From Solirubrobacterales bacterium (GTDB lineage: Bacteria > Actinomycetota > Thermoleophilia > Solirubrobacterales > Solirubrobacteraceae): a stretch of DNA of 8,029 nucleotides. The notes beneath the pieces are model-generated. The model was not told where the DNA came from and did no database searches. It saw nothing but the letters and a program-made list of their open reading frames with translations. Numbering within the stretch: the first letter of the stretch is position 1; every line of letters starts with the position of its first letter. The position numbers and the translations under genes were made by a program. Below are positions 1 to 5,369 of the stretch, piece by piece. The stretch is taken from contig PLYX01000220.1 in assembly GCA_003151895.1 (NCBI GenBank), forward strand, positions 188 to 8,216, written 5' to 3'.

Positions 1-679
1 GCTCGCGCGCGATCGGGTGACGCTCCCCCAGCTGCAGCGAGGCGGCTCCGGGCCGCACGCTGGTGCCCATCTCGATCGCGTTGATCTTGAACTCGGAGCC
101 CTGCGGCTGGTGGTCCATCCACAGGTGGCTGAACAGCTGGAACTGCTCGGAGCGTGGCGTGGCGATCCGCTCGCCGGAGAGCGTGAGGATGTGCTCCGCG
201 CCCTCGCTCAGACGGCAGGTGCGGCGCTCATCGCTCTGCTCGAAGTCGATTCCGGCGATGAACTTGGGGTAGTTGTAGAAGTCCACGCCGCCCGCCCGCG
301 CGATCTCGGTTGTGACCGGCAGGTGGTGCACCCAGGCGTGCAGCTGACGTCTGCGCAGACTCGAGATCAGAGCAAGACCGGGCAGGTTGGGCAGGAACCA
401 CGGCTCGTTCAACACGACCGAGATCGCCAGCTCGTTGTAGGGGCCGATGTCGGTGTCGCGGTACTCGAAGCAGGTGATCGCGACCGCGCCGAGTCCCGGC
501 GCCAGCCGGGCGGGAGAGAAGCGCGGGTCTGGCATCAGCCGGCGCAGCGCTCCCAGGCGAGCCGCGAACACGGCTTGGGTGGCGGTGCCGTCGTAATAGA
601 AGATCGGCACGTTCGCCGGCTGGCCTGCGATCGTCACCTCGGACTGGGTGACTCCGTCAAAGAAGGGGGAGCCTCTCAT
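1..679 (-). CDS. Acetoacetate decarboxylase-family protein (C-terminus beyond left edge)
   Basis: Reading the minus strand from the ATG at 677-679 gives 226 codons without a stop, running off the left edge. The protein resembles the acetoacetate decarboxylase (ADC) superfamily. It has the YNELAISV segment (about residues 81-88), whose Glu fits a conserved active-site acid, and YNYPKF (135-140), where Lys139 fits the Schiff-base lysine of the family's G-F/Y-P-K motif. Classical Clostridium ADC has a second lysine next to it; here the next residue is Phe, so the reaction may not be acetoacetate decarboxylation, since the superfamily also includes aldolase/dehydratase-type enzymes. Classical ADC is about 244 aa, so little or a modest amount is missing. 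The start is supported by an AAGAGG Shine-Dalgarno a few bases upstream. It is divergent from the TetR gene and shares its operator-bearing intergenic region, so it is probably that regulator's target. Substrate unknown; likely cytoplasmic. Confidence 0.8.
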   Translation of the reverse strand, partial: MRGSPFFDGVTQSEVTIAGQPANVPIFYYDGTATQAVFAARLGALRRLMPDPRFSPARLAPGLGAVAITCFEYRDTDIGPYNELAISVVLNEPWFLPNLPGLALISSLRRRQLHAWVHHLPVTTEIARAGGVDFYNYPKFIAGIDFEQSDERRTCRLSEGAEHILTLSGERIATPRSEQFQLFSHLWMDHQPQGSEFKINAIEMGTSVRPGAASLQLGERHPIARE

Positions 680-741
680 CGCGACCTCTTTCGAGTAGGC
701 GGGACAAATGGATGTAGTTGCAGGTTCAGAGTCTTACTCAC

Positions 742-766
742 AGTAACCTACCACAAGTAGGCTACT
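742..766. promoter_or_regulatory. TetR operator candidate: 25-bp inverted repeat
   Basis: The arms AGTAACCTAC (742-751) and GTAGGCTACT (757-766) are complementary at 9 of 10 positions around a 5-base centre. A second, perfect palindrome, TTACT-CAC-AGTAA (734-746), overlaps the left arm. Both lie in the 97-bp gap between the divergent ADC-family and TetR genes. TetR-family proteins bind such repeats as dimers and often repress both flanking genes. The repeat ends 10 bp before the TetR ATG, so binding should block its own transcription. Binding is inferred, not shown. Confidence 0.7.
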
Positions 767-775
767 AATGTTAGG

Positions 776-1438
776 ATGAAGTTCGTGGCCTCCTTCCCAG
801 ACACGCTCGTGAAGGGCTACCGACCCGGCCGGGTACCCCGCGCGGTGCGCTCAGAGCAACTGCTCGATCTGGCGGATCGGCTCTTCGCCGAGCGTGGCTT
901 TCACGCCGCCTCGATGGACGAGCTCGCCCGGCGCGCCGGCGTGTCAAAGCCCGTGATCTACGACCACTTCGACTCGAAGGAGCAGCTCTTCGCGACATGC
1001 GTTCGTCGCACCGGAGAGCTCCTCGCCGACCGGGTGGCGACAGCGGTGCGCGAGGAGTCCGACCCGCGAGCGCGCCTGCGGGCGGGGTCGATCGCCTACT
1101 TCCGGTTCCTGCAGGACCAACTCCAGGCTTGGATCGTGCTGTTCGACGACGAGGAGATGAGAGACGCCCGGTTCGCAGCCGAGGCCTCGCGGATCAGGCG
1201 CCGCCAATCAGACCTCATGATCCACCTCATGGCCGAGACCTCCGGGACGGCGCCGGACCACGAGGGCCGGACGAGGCTCGAGGCGATGACGCTCGCCATC
1301 GCCGGCGCCTACGAGTCGCTGTCACTGTGGTGGCACAAGCATCCCGAGGTTCCCCCCGAGGAACTGGCCGACTGGCTCCTCGACCTGATCTGGCCCGGAC
1401 TGGAACAGCTCACCAAGCATCTCGCCGCCTCACCCTGA
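776..1438 (+). CDS. TetR/AcrR-family transcriptional regulator
   Basis: This 220-aa protein has a typical TetR N-terminal DNA-binding domain at about residues 27-73, with the hallmark pattern of an ERGF turn, SMDELARRAGVSKPVIYDHF recognition helix region and KEQLF. An all-helical ligand-binding and dimerisation domain follows, with an aromatic-rich end (YESLSLWWHKHP, then WLLDLIWPGLEQL). The length is normal for the family. The ATG at 776 has no separate Shine-Dalgarno; an in-frame GTG at 785 lies 8 bases after AGGA (773-776) and is a credible alternative start (217 aa). It is divergent from the ADC-family gene, with an inverted-repeat operator between them, so it probably represses that gene and itself and responds to a small molecule related to the enzyme's substrate. 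The ligand cannot be read from sequence. Confidence 0.93.
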   Translation: MKFVASFPDTLVKGYRPGRVPRAVRSEQLLDLADRLFAERGFHAASMDELARRAGVSKPVIYDHFDSKEQLFATCVRRTGELLADRVATAVREESDPRARLRAGSIAYFRFLQDQLQAWIVLFDDEEMRDARFAAEASRIRRRQSDLMIHLMAETSGTAPDHEGRTRLEAMTLAIAGAYESLSLWWHKHPEVPPEELADWLLDLIWPGLEQLTKHLAASP

Positions 1439-1658
1439 CGCCGCCCGCCGCGGCGAGGCCCATCCCGGTGATGTTGAACGCCAACAGCCACGAGTTTCGC
1501 AGCCTAAGCCTGCCCGGCGCACACGCAGGGGTGGCCGGCGCCCCGCCGGACCTGCAAAGCACCGGCACGAGCTCCGCCGGGACGATCTACTCGCGCTGCT
1601 CGGCCCGGGCGGCACCGCCAGAGCGGCGCCGGCGCCTGCGCGGCGGGTCCCCTTCGAC

Positions 1659-2096
1659 GTGGAGCTCGGTCCGCGCGCGCTCGTGCTCCGGGAAGGCCGA
1701 GCCGTGTTCGTGTGGGAGTATCGAACCCGATCGGGCCTGCGCTCAGAGCTACGCATGGACGGCCCCGGCGCGCGCTCGCGGCTGCTGGACAGCGTCATCA
1801 GCGCCACCGGACGCGCCCGCGAGCTCTCGCCGGCGTTCACCGACGGAGTGCTCGCGTGGGCACGCCTCGAAGCGGGCGGACACAGCCGAATCGAGGTGTT
1901 CGGCCTCGCAAGCCACCACGTCAACAGCTACCTGGCGCCCGACCCGATCCAGGCGCTCGCCACCAACCACCTCGCCGTTTACAATCACCTGGCGTCCGGC
2001 GAGGCGTTCTACGCGTGCGGAAACAGCCACGGAGGCGCCACGATCCGCGTGCTTGTCACACGGCTACGACAGCTGCCAACGCAGACGGTGAAATAG
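1659..2096 (+). CDS. Hypothetical protein, start uncertain
   Basis: This 145-aa frame begins at a GTG and ends at TAG. Third codon positions are mostly G or C and the composition looks like a real soluble protein, with no signal peptide or membrane segment. I do not recognise the family. Visible features are a beta-strand-like start (ALVLREGRAVFVWEY), a middle segment with LAWARLEAGGHSRIEVFG, and a C-terminal stretch rich in His, Asn and Gly (ATNHLAVYNHLASGEAFYACGNSHGG). The start is doubtful: there is no clear Shine-Dalgarno before 1659, and the same frame is open back to a TGA at 1386-1388, inside the TetR gene, without any ATG, GTG or TTG. The N-terminus may therefore be degraded or start at a rare codon. 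It lies downstream of the TetR gene on the same strand, but no link in function is evident. Confidence 0.5.
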   Translation: MELGPRALVLREGRAVFVWEYRTRSGLRSELRMDGPGARSRLLDSVISATGRARELSPAFTDGVLAWARLEAGGHSRIEVFGLASHHVNSYLAPDPIQALATNHLAVYNHLASGEAFYACGNSHGGATIRVLVTRLRQLPTQTVK

Positions 2097-2311
2097 CCAG
2101 CTGGGCATCGCTGATCTACAGCTCAGAGCCGTGCCCCGACAATCCCGTTGGTTCCGACCAAGAACGGCTTGCTTACAGGCGATTCAGGCATGGGGCTGCT
2201 GTCCGAGTTACACCAGCCATACATGGCTGCGATGTCGTCGATACATGACTCCCGACGAGCACGGGCCGTGCATCTGTGGCTGCTGTGCAACTGTCGCCTC
2301 CGACACATGTG

Positions 2312-2325
2312 CGAACATGTGTTCG
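2312..2325. promoter_or_regulatory. LexA binding site (SOS box)
   Basis: CGAACATGTGTTCG has perfect 6-base arms (CGAACA and TGTTCG) around a TG centre. It matches the SOS-box pattern of Gram-positive and actinobacterial LexA (CGAAC, four bases, GTTCG) at every fixed base. It lies 104 bp before the ATG of the frameshifted gene at 2429 and upstream of the HNH fragment, the nearest downstream genes on the plus strand. It suggests this locus was, or is, induced by DNA damage. Confidence 0.7.
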
Positions 2326-2362
2326 TATGCATTTGGACTTCCGTCCGATACCAACGCCAAGC

Positions 2363-2390
2363 TTGCATAGTGCGCGGGCGACCTTTATCT
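2363..2390 (+). promoter_or_regulatory. Weak sigma70-like promoter candidate
   Basis: TTGCAT (2363-2368) and TTATCT (2385-2390) are spaced 16 bases apart and would start transcription at about 2397, just before the wHTH-like gene. The -10 is poor. The LexA box lies about 40 bp upstream of the -35, further than usual for simple LexA repression, so another promoter nearer the box may exist. Confidence 0.25.
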
Positions 2391-2428
2391 GGAGGTTTTG
2401 CTTGCGTACTTGCCTTGGGGGGCGCGTT

Positions 2429-2877
2429 ATGAATCGCCGTGACTGGCTGTTGCTGTTCGCTGCCTATGAGGGTGCGCCCGATGGGCTTGACCCGATTCGT
2501 TTCCAGAAGGGCTGTTCTTGTTCGCCAGACGGGCTCGTCTGCCAGCGCGTGCGAAATACACCTTCAAGCCTTACGACTACGGACCGATGAGTCTTGGGAT
2601 CTACAAGGACCTCGACACTTTCGTGGACCAAGGTCTGCTCGAGCGGGTGCCGGTGCCTGGGAAGCGCTGGTCGCGGTATAGGCCCAGCAAGACCACATTC
2701 CGCGAAGGGCAGCGACTTCTAGAGCAGGCAGAGAAGGAGCAGGCCCTCGATGCTGCGCGTGAACTCTTCCAGATCAAGCAGGATGTCGCTGGCGTCGGAT
2801 TTGGCGAGTTGCTGGAGCGTGTCTACGCGGAGTACCCGGAGTTCGCGGTCAACTCGATCTTTCGGCGATCAGCCTGA
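2429..2877 (+). pseudogene. Winged-helix-like regulatory protein gene, broken by a one-base deletion
   Basis: Two reading frames join into one protein. From ATG 2429 the frame reads MNRRDWLLLFAAYEGAPDG and on to QKG (codon 28, 2510-2512), then fails. The -1 frame continues with FLFARRARLP, KYTFKPYDYGPMS and IYKDLDTFVDQGLLERVPVPG to a TGA at 2875-2877. Restoring one base between 2512 and 2513 recreates a KGMFLFA junction and gives about 149 aa. The pattern (RDWLLLF, DPIRFQKG, YGPMS, DL..L...GLLE, PG.RW..Y) recalls small winged-helix proteins common in bacteria, but the family name is uncertain. A TTG at 2402 in the same frame has a better Shine-Dalgarno (GGAGG, 2391-2395, 6-base spacing) than the ATG. 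An SOS box lies upstream. A sequencing error or programmed frameshift cannot be excluded, although no classic slippery heptamer is seen. Confidence 0.75.
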
Positions 2878-2892
2878 TCTAGAGTTCTAGAT
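2877..2892. repeat. Perfect 16-bp palindrome between two broken genes
   Basis: ATCTAGA (2877-2883) and TCTAGAT (2886-2892) are perfectly complementary around GT. The palindrome begins at the last base of the frameshifted gene's stop codon and contains the in-frame stop (TAG, 2880-2882) that closes the HNH frame upstream. It is AT-rich against its surroundings and has no T-tract, so a protein-binding site or recombination scar is as likely as a terminator. Confidence 0.55.
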
Positions 2893-3113
2893 GGACTCGT
2901 CGGATCGAGAGGGGCGCTCCGCTTCGCGCTGGCAATCGCTGTCAATGCGTGCGAACGAGCCACCTGCATAAAGGCCGGTGCAAGACAGCTCTTACGAAAG
3001 CGAGGGCAGAGTTCCACCACAAGACCGCCGTGGCGAGTGGCGGCCGCGACACGCTCTCCAATTGCGAAGTGCTCTGCCACATCTGCCATGCGCAGGTGCG
3101 AAAGCCTCGCTGA
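2883..3113 (+). pseudogene. HNH endonuclease domain without a start codon
   Basis: The frame between the TAG at 2880 and the TGA at 3111-3113 encodes 76 residues with a clear HNH module. It has a Zn-type cysteine pair CQC (frame residues 20-22), GRC (31-33), then EFHHKTAVASGGRDTLSNCE (43-62), giving the catalytic HH, the GG turn and Asn60, and LCHICH (64-69), which supplies CxxC and the final H. HNH proteins cleave DNA using a beta-beta-alpha metal site. No ATG, GTG or TTG precedes the first cysteine in this frame; the nearest GTG (2949) falls after the CQC. An ATG at 2891 is in another frame that stops soon after, so either a frameshift or loss of the 5' end has occurred. It lies directly after another broken gene, downstream of an SOS box. 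Small stand-alone HNH proteins of this size exist, so most of the protein is present. Confidence 0.7.
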
Positions 3114-3117
3114 GTGT

Positions 3118-3249
3118 ATGCCACGGAGGCGCGTACCCCCAACCAGGAGATCCCGAAGGTCCGAGCTGACCGAGGGTCGCCGGCTGCAGGCGTTCCTGAC
3201 CACCCGGAAGTACCGGGACGAGCCGACAGACGCCCGCTGGGTGGCGTAA
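3118..3249 (+). CDS. Possible 43-aa small ORF or C-terminal gene remnant
   Basis: From ATG 3118 to TAA 3247-3249 the frame encodes an Arg-rich start followed by SELTEGRRLQAFLTTRKYRD and ending DARWVA. The second half has strongly G/C-biased third positions and looks like genuine protein, with an amphipathic helix probable around ELTEGRRLQAFLTTRK. There is no good Shine-Dalgarno. A GC-rich hairpin follows the stop by one base. It may be a small gene or the tail of a decayed larger one; I do not recognise it. Confidence 0.3.
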   Translation: MPRRRVPPTRRSRRSELTEGRRLQAFLTTRKYRDEPTDARWVA

Positions 3250-3250
3250 G

Positions 3251-3267
3251 CCACGCCCGCGGCGTGG
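3251..3267 (+). terminator. GC hairpin after the small ORF (terminator-like, no T-tract)
   Basis: CCACGC (3251-3256) pairs with GCGTGG (3262-3267) around a 5-base loop, starting one base after the TAA at 3247-3249. There is no T-run, so it is not a classic intrinsic terminator, although actinobacteria often use hairpins lacking one. Confidence 0.35.
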
Positions 3268-3322
3268 GCTGGGCACGATCGCTGCCGCCAAACGGTAGCT
3301 CAGCGTCCTATATATACTCAGC

Positions 3323-3350
3323 TTGTTTCTGCCTAGTTTGTTGCTATGAT
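3323..3350 (+). promoter_or_regulatory. Promoter of the Xre-family gene, probably leaderless
   Basis: TTGTTT (3323-3328) and TATGAT (3345-3350) with a 16-base spacer form a good sigma70-like promoter in an AT-rich patch. Transcription should start about 7 bases on, at roughly 3357-3360, while the start codon is at 3360. No Shine-Dalgarno lies before that ATG, so the mRNA is probably leaderless, as is common in actinobacteria. Confidence 0.6.
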
Positions 3351-3359
3351 GGTCTGACG

Positions 3360-3920
3360 ATGGCAAGAACCCAAGATCAGCCAACTAAGGCACGCACCAA
3401 GCGCAAGGTCGTCAAGCCGCGCAAGCTGACGAGCGCCGATCGGAGCGTCAGTCGCGCCACGACCGTGGTCGGTAGGCCACCGAACTTCCAGCGGCTCGAG
3501 CGCTTCTTCGCGTCGCAGACGGCACTGGCGCGTGCGCTGGGTGTCCATCGAGACACGATCCGCGCGTGGGAGCACGGTCATCCCACTCGGCTGCGCCACA
3601 GCTCCCTCGCGCGCGTGAACACGATCTGCGCGATAGCGGAGCAGGTAGCCCGCTACCTGCCACGCGAGAAGCTGGTGGGCGAGTGGCTGCTCGCGCCGCA
3701 TATCGGCTTGGGAGGCATCTCTCCTGCGGCGTTCATTCGCAGTGAGCCGGGCGCCTACCAGAGGGTTCTGCGCCTGATCGCTCGTGAAGCACAGCCTGTG
3801 TCGGTCGGCGATGTCTCCGACCTGCCGGCGATCGGAGAGCTGGGCATCACGTTTGCCGGACTTCCCGAGCCGGCGCCCGACCCGGACGCCGACCCCGGCT
3901 TTCTCGCCTCGCTTGGCTAG
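3360..3920 (+). CDS. Xre/MbcA/ParS-family antitoxin-like DNA-binding protein (orphan)
   Basis: The 186-aa product starts with a Lys/Arg-rich tail (residues 10-27), followed by a helix-turn-helix region around TALARALGVHRDTIRAWEHG (about 54-73) and, at about 109-145, a segment (EWLLAPHIGLGGISPAAFIRS and onward) matching the antitoxin/toxin-binding domain of the Xre/ParS/MbcA group. The C-terminus is acidic and Pro-rich. Members normally neutralise a RES-domain toxin, an NAD-degrading or ADP-ribosylating enzyme encoded next door, and repress their own operon. No RES gene is present: the next gene is a truncated kinase on the opposite strand, meeting this gene at its stop codon. The start at 3360 is preferred over the upstream GTG in this frame at 3114 because of the promoter at 3323-3350. 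It is either an orphan antitoxin or a regulator recruited for another role. Confidence 0.7.
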   Translation: MARTQDQPTKARTKRKVVKPRKLTSADRSVSRATTVVGRPPNFQRLERFFASQTALARALGVHRDTIRAWEHGHPTRLRHSSLARVNTICAIAEQVARYLPREKLVGEWLLAPHIGLGGISPAAFIRSEPGAYQRVLRLIAREAQPVSVGDVSDLPAIGELGITFAGLPEPAPDPDADPGFLASLG

Positions 3921-4239
3921 CGCCCTGCCCCCGTAGGTGCGTGACGAGATCCTCTTGCAGCCACTCCAGCGCGAGGTAGTGCTGTCCGCGGGCACCGTCG
4001 TGTCCCCCGGCGAGCAGTCGCACGACGTGCGGGTGCGTAAACGCCTGCAGCGCTGAGCGCTCACGTCGGTAGCACTCCAAGCGCAGCTCGTCGTCGATCG
4101 CGGCTCCGTCATAGAGCTTGAGCGCGACCGTCGCACCGTCTCGCTGGTGATCGCGGGCGCGAAAGACATGCCCGGTTCCGCCGACACGCGGAGGCGCAGG
4201 ATCGAGGACGAAGCGGTTGTCGATGACCTGAACGGACAT
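3847..4239 (-). pseudogene. Ser/Thr protein kinase, truncated after the N-lobe
   Basis: The minus-strand frame from ATG 4239 encodes a clear kinase N-lobe: a Gly-rich loop GGTGHVFRARD (20-30), the ATP-binding lysine in VALKLYD (Lys41), the alpha-C glutamate in CYRRERSAL (Glu60), HPHVVRLL (69-76) and the hinge YLALEWLQEDLVTHL (88-102). After about residue 106 (near 3921) the frame runs antisense into the Xre gene, giving an Arg-rich tail to 3847. The catalytic loop (HRD), DFG and the whole C-lobe are missing, so it cannot be an active kinase. An alternative start at 4257 adds six residues; no Shine-Dalgarno is seen for either. The break coincides with the stop codon of the Xre gene (3918-3920), which suggests a deletion or recombination junction. 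Confidence 0.7.
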
Positions 4240-4378
4240 GGTGAAGGAGATGGACATCGCATGATGACCATGACGGGCTCCCTGACGATTCCACCTCGCC
4301 ACACGAAACGACTGGCCGATACCGCTGGATCTCGCAACCAAGGTCGATCTGTCCGGCGGCGGAGCTTCGCTGTCACGA

Positions 4379-4578
4379 TGCGAAAGGTTCGCTTCGTCAA
4401 CCTACCAAGGGATCGCGTCGGGCTAATGCGGATGCCGCGCGGGCGCGAGTTCGAGGTCGAGGGCGCCGGCTTCTTCGATGAGGCCTACCAGAGATGTTTC
4501 TTGAGGATCTCGATCACCTCCGAAACGACCGCATACGCGACGTTACGCGCTTGCTCGTACTCCTCGTCGCCCGGCTGA
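4379..4578 (+). CDS. Possible small ORF, weak
   Basis: ATG 4379 opens a 66-codon plus-strand frame whose first part (MRKVRFVNLPRDRVG, then REFEVEGAGFFDEAYQR) has protein-like composition and fairly G/C-rich third positions. The last 94 bases overlap the 3' end of the convergent toxin gene, where the sequence is constrained by that gene. There is no Shine-Dalgarno and no recognised family. It may be chance or a gene remnant. Confidence 0.2.
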
Positions 4579-5369
4579 AGATCGGGGTGCTTCTCCCGGG
4601 CGTAGCCGTCCGGTCCGGGGTAGTCCGGAGCGCGGAACGCAGCGTGTAGTTGCGCAACGCTCTCTTGAAATAGCTCCTGCTTGAAGGCGGGCCGTTCAGC
4701 AACCAGAGCGGCCACCTCGGCGCCGGAGGGCCTGGCGTTTAGGCACCACCAGGACACGTCATAGCCGTCCTTGGAGTCGTCACGACCTGCGAGCGCGTCG
4801 GCCTTGGCGGCGAGGAATCCGACCGGGCCAGCATGGCGGATCTGTACATCGACTCGCACTCCACGTCGATAGACGAGCTGTACGCCTTCGAGAGTGCTCG
4901 ATAAGGCGTCTTCGTCGATCAGCCCACCGGAGCGGATCGGCAGCGGGCGAAGGCGTGGACCGGCGTTTTGGGCTGCGGTCTCTTTATCAAGCGCGCGTGT
5001 ACCGCTGGCGAGGAGCGTGTCGTCCTCTGCGGCCGGCGCGAGGAAGTCGAGGATGAGAGGCAGGCCGGGTGCACCGTCCTTCTTGCGCCAGCGAAATCCG
5101 CTCGCGCGCTCTGGCTCGAAGTACGGCTCGAGGATCTCCTCGATCGATTGGTAGTACTCGCGGGTCGTGCCACCGGTAATGGCGAGCGACAAGCACAAAT
5201 CGATGTCGGCGCTTCCGATATGCGCATCGGTGGCTTCCGGGACAAGCAGCGGAGGAACGAGGCCGCCAACGATGACCAGATGTTTGGCGGCCATGCCCCC
5301 GAGGAGATAGAAAAGGCTTGCCGCCTCGCCTATCAATGCGCTCGGTGGATGCTTGATCTCGTCGGTCAC
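4485..5369 (-). CDS. AbiEii/MenT-type nucleotidyltransferase toxin (type IV-like TA)
   Basis: The product (294 aa from GTG 5369) shows the signatures of the AbiEii/AbiGii/MenT nucleotidyltransferase fold. These are VIVGG (32-36), GSADIDL (52-58) with the DxD metal ligands Asp55 and Asp57, a possible third acid in LILDFL (Asp108), and AAKADALAGRDDSKDGYDV (187-205) with the conserved Lys189 and Asp204. MenT toxins of this fold block growth by adding nucleotides to tRNA acceptor ends; target and nucleotide are unknown here. I chose GTG 5369 because it overlaps the antitoxin's TGA as GTGA and has AAGGA 6 bases upstream. A GTG at 5390 (301 aa) has no Shine-Dalgarno. No membrane segment is seen. 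It is translationally coupled to the antitoxin upstream, so expression should follow antitoxin synthesis. All visible catalytic residues are present, so it is probably functional. Confidence 0.85.
   Translation of the reverse strand: MTDEIKHPPSALIGEAASLFYLLGGMAAKHLVIVGGLVPPLLVPEATDAHIGSADIDLCLSLAITGGTTREYYQSIEEILEPYFEPERASGFRWRKKDGAPGLPLILDFLAPAAEDDTLLASGTRALDKETAAQNAGPRLRPLPIRSGGLIDEDALSSTLEGVQLVYRRGVRVDVQIRHAGPVGFLAAKADALAGRDDSKDGYDVSWWCLNARPSGAEVAALVAERPAFKQELFQESVAQLHAAFRAPDYPGPDGYAREKHPDLQPGDEEYEQARNVAYAVVSEVIEILKKHLW

Larger units (their letters stand above)
2097..2401. other. Gene-free stretch of lower GC
   Basis: About 300 bases with visibly lower GC than the neighbouring genes. Short open frames on both strands translate to Cys/Trp-rich, unconvincing peptides, so I see no gene here. 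The only clear elements are the LexA-type palindrome at 2312-2325 and a weak promoter candidate at 2363-2390. It may be remnant or foreign DNA. Confidence 0.5.

Noticed and set aside
17..760. Plus-strand 247-codon open frame over the left end
   Set aside because: It is antisense to the ADC-family gene. Its translation is rich in repeated V, D, H and Q typical of the reverse of a GC-rich gene, and the minus strand shows recognisable motifs.
997..2091. Plus-strand 364-codon open frame overlapping the TetR gene
   Set aside because: The first part is an out-of-frame shadow of TetR and the last part a shadow of the 1659-2096 frame, with Arg/Pro/Ser-rich low-quality translation.
2123..2370. Cys-rich short ORFs on both strands in the 2100-2400 gap
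   Set aside because: Overlapping frames in all directions, no Shine-Dalgarno, no recognisable motif; the cysteines come from TGY-rich DNA.
3333..4400. Minus-strand 355-codon open frame
   Set aside because: It runs antisense to the Xre gene and out of frame with the kinase N-lobe; no domain is visible and the composition is Arg/Ser-rich.
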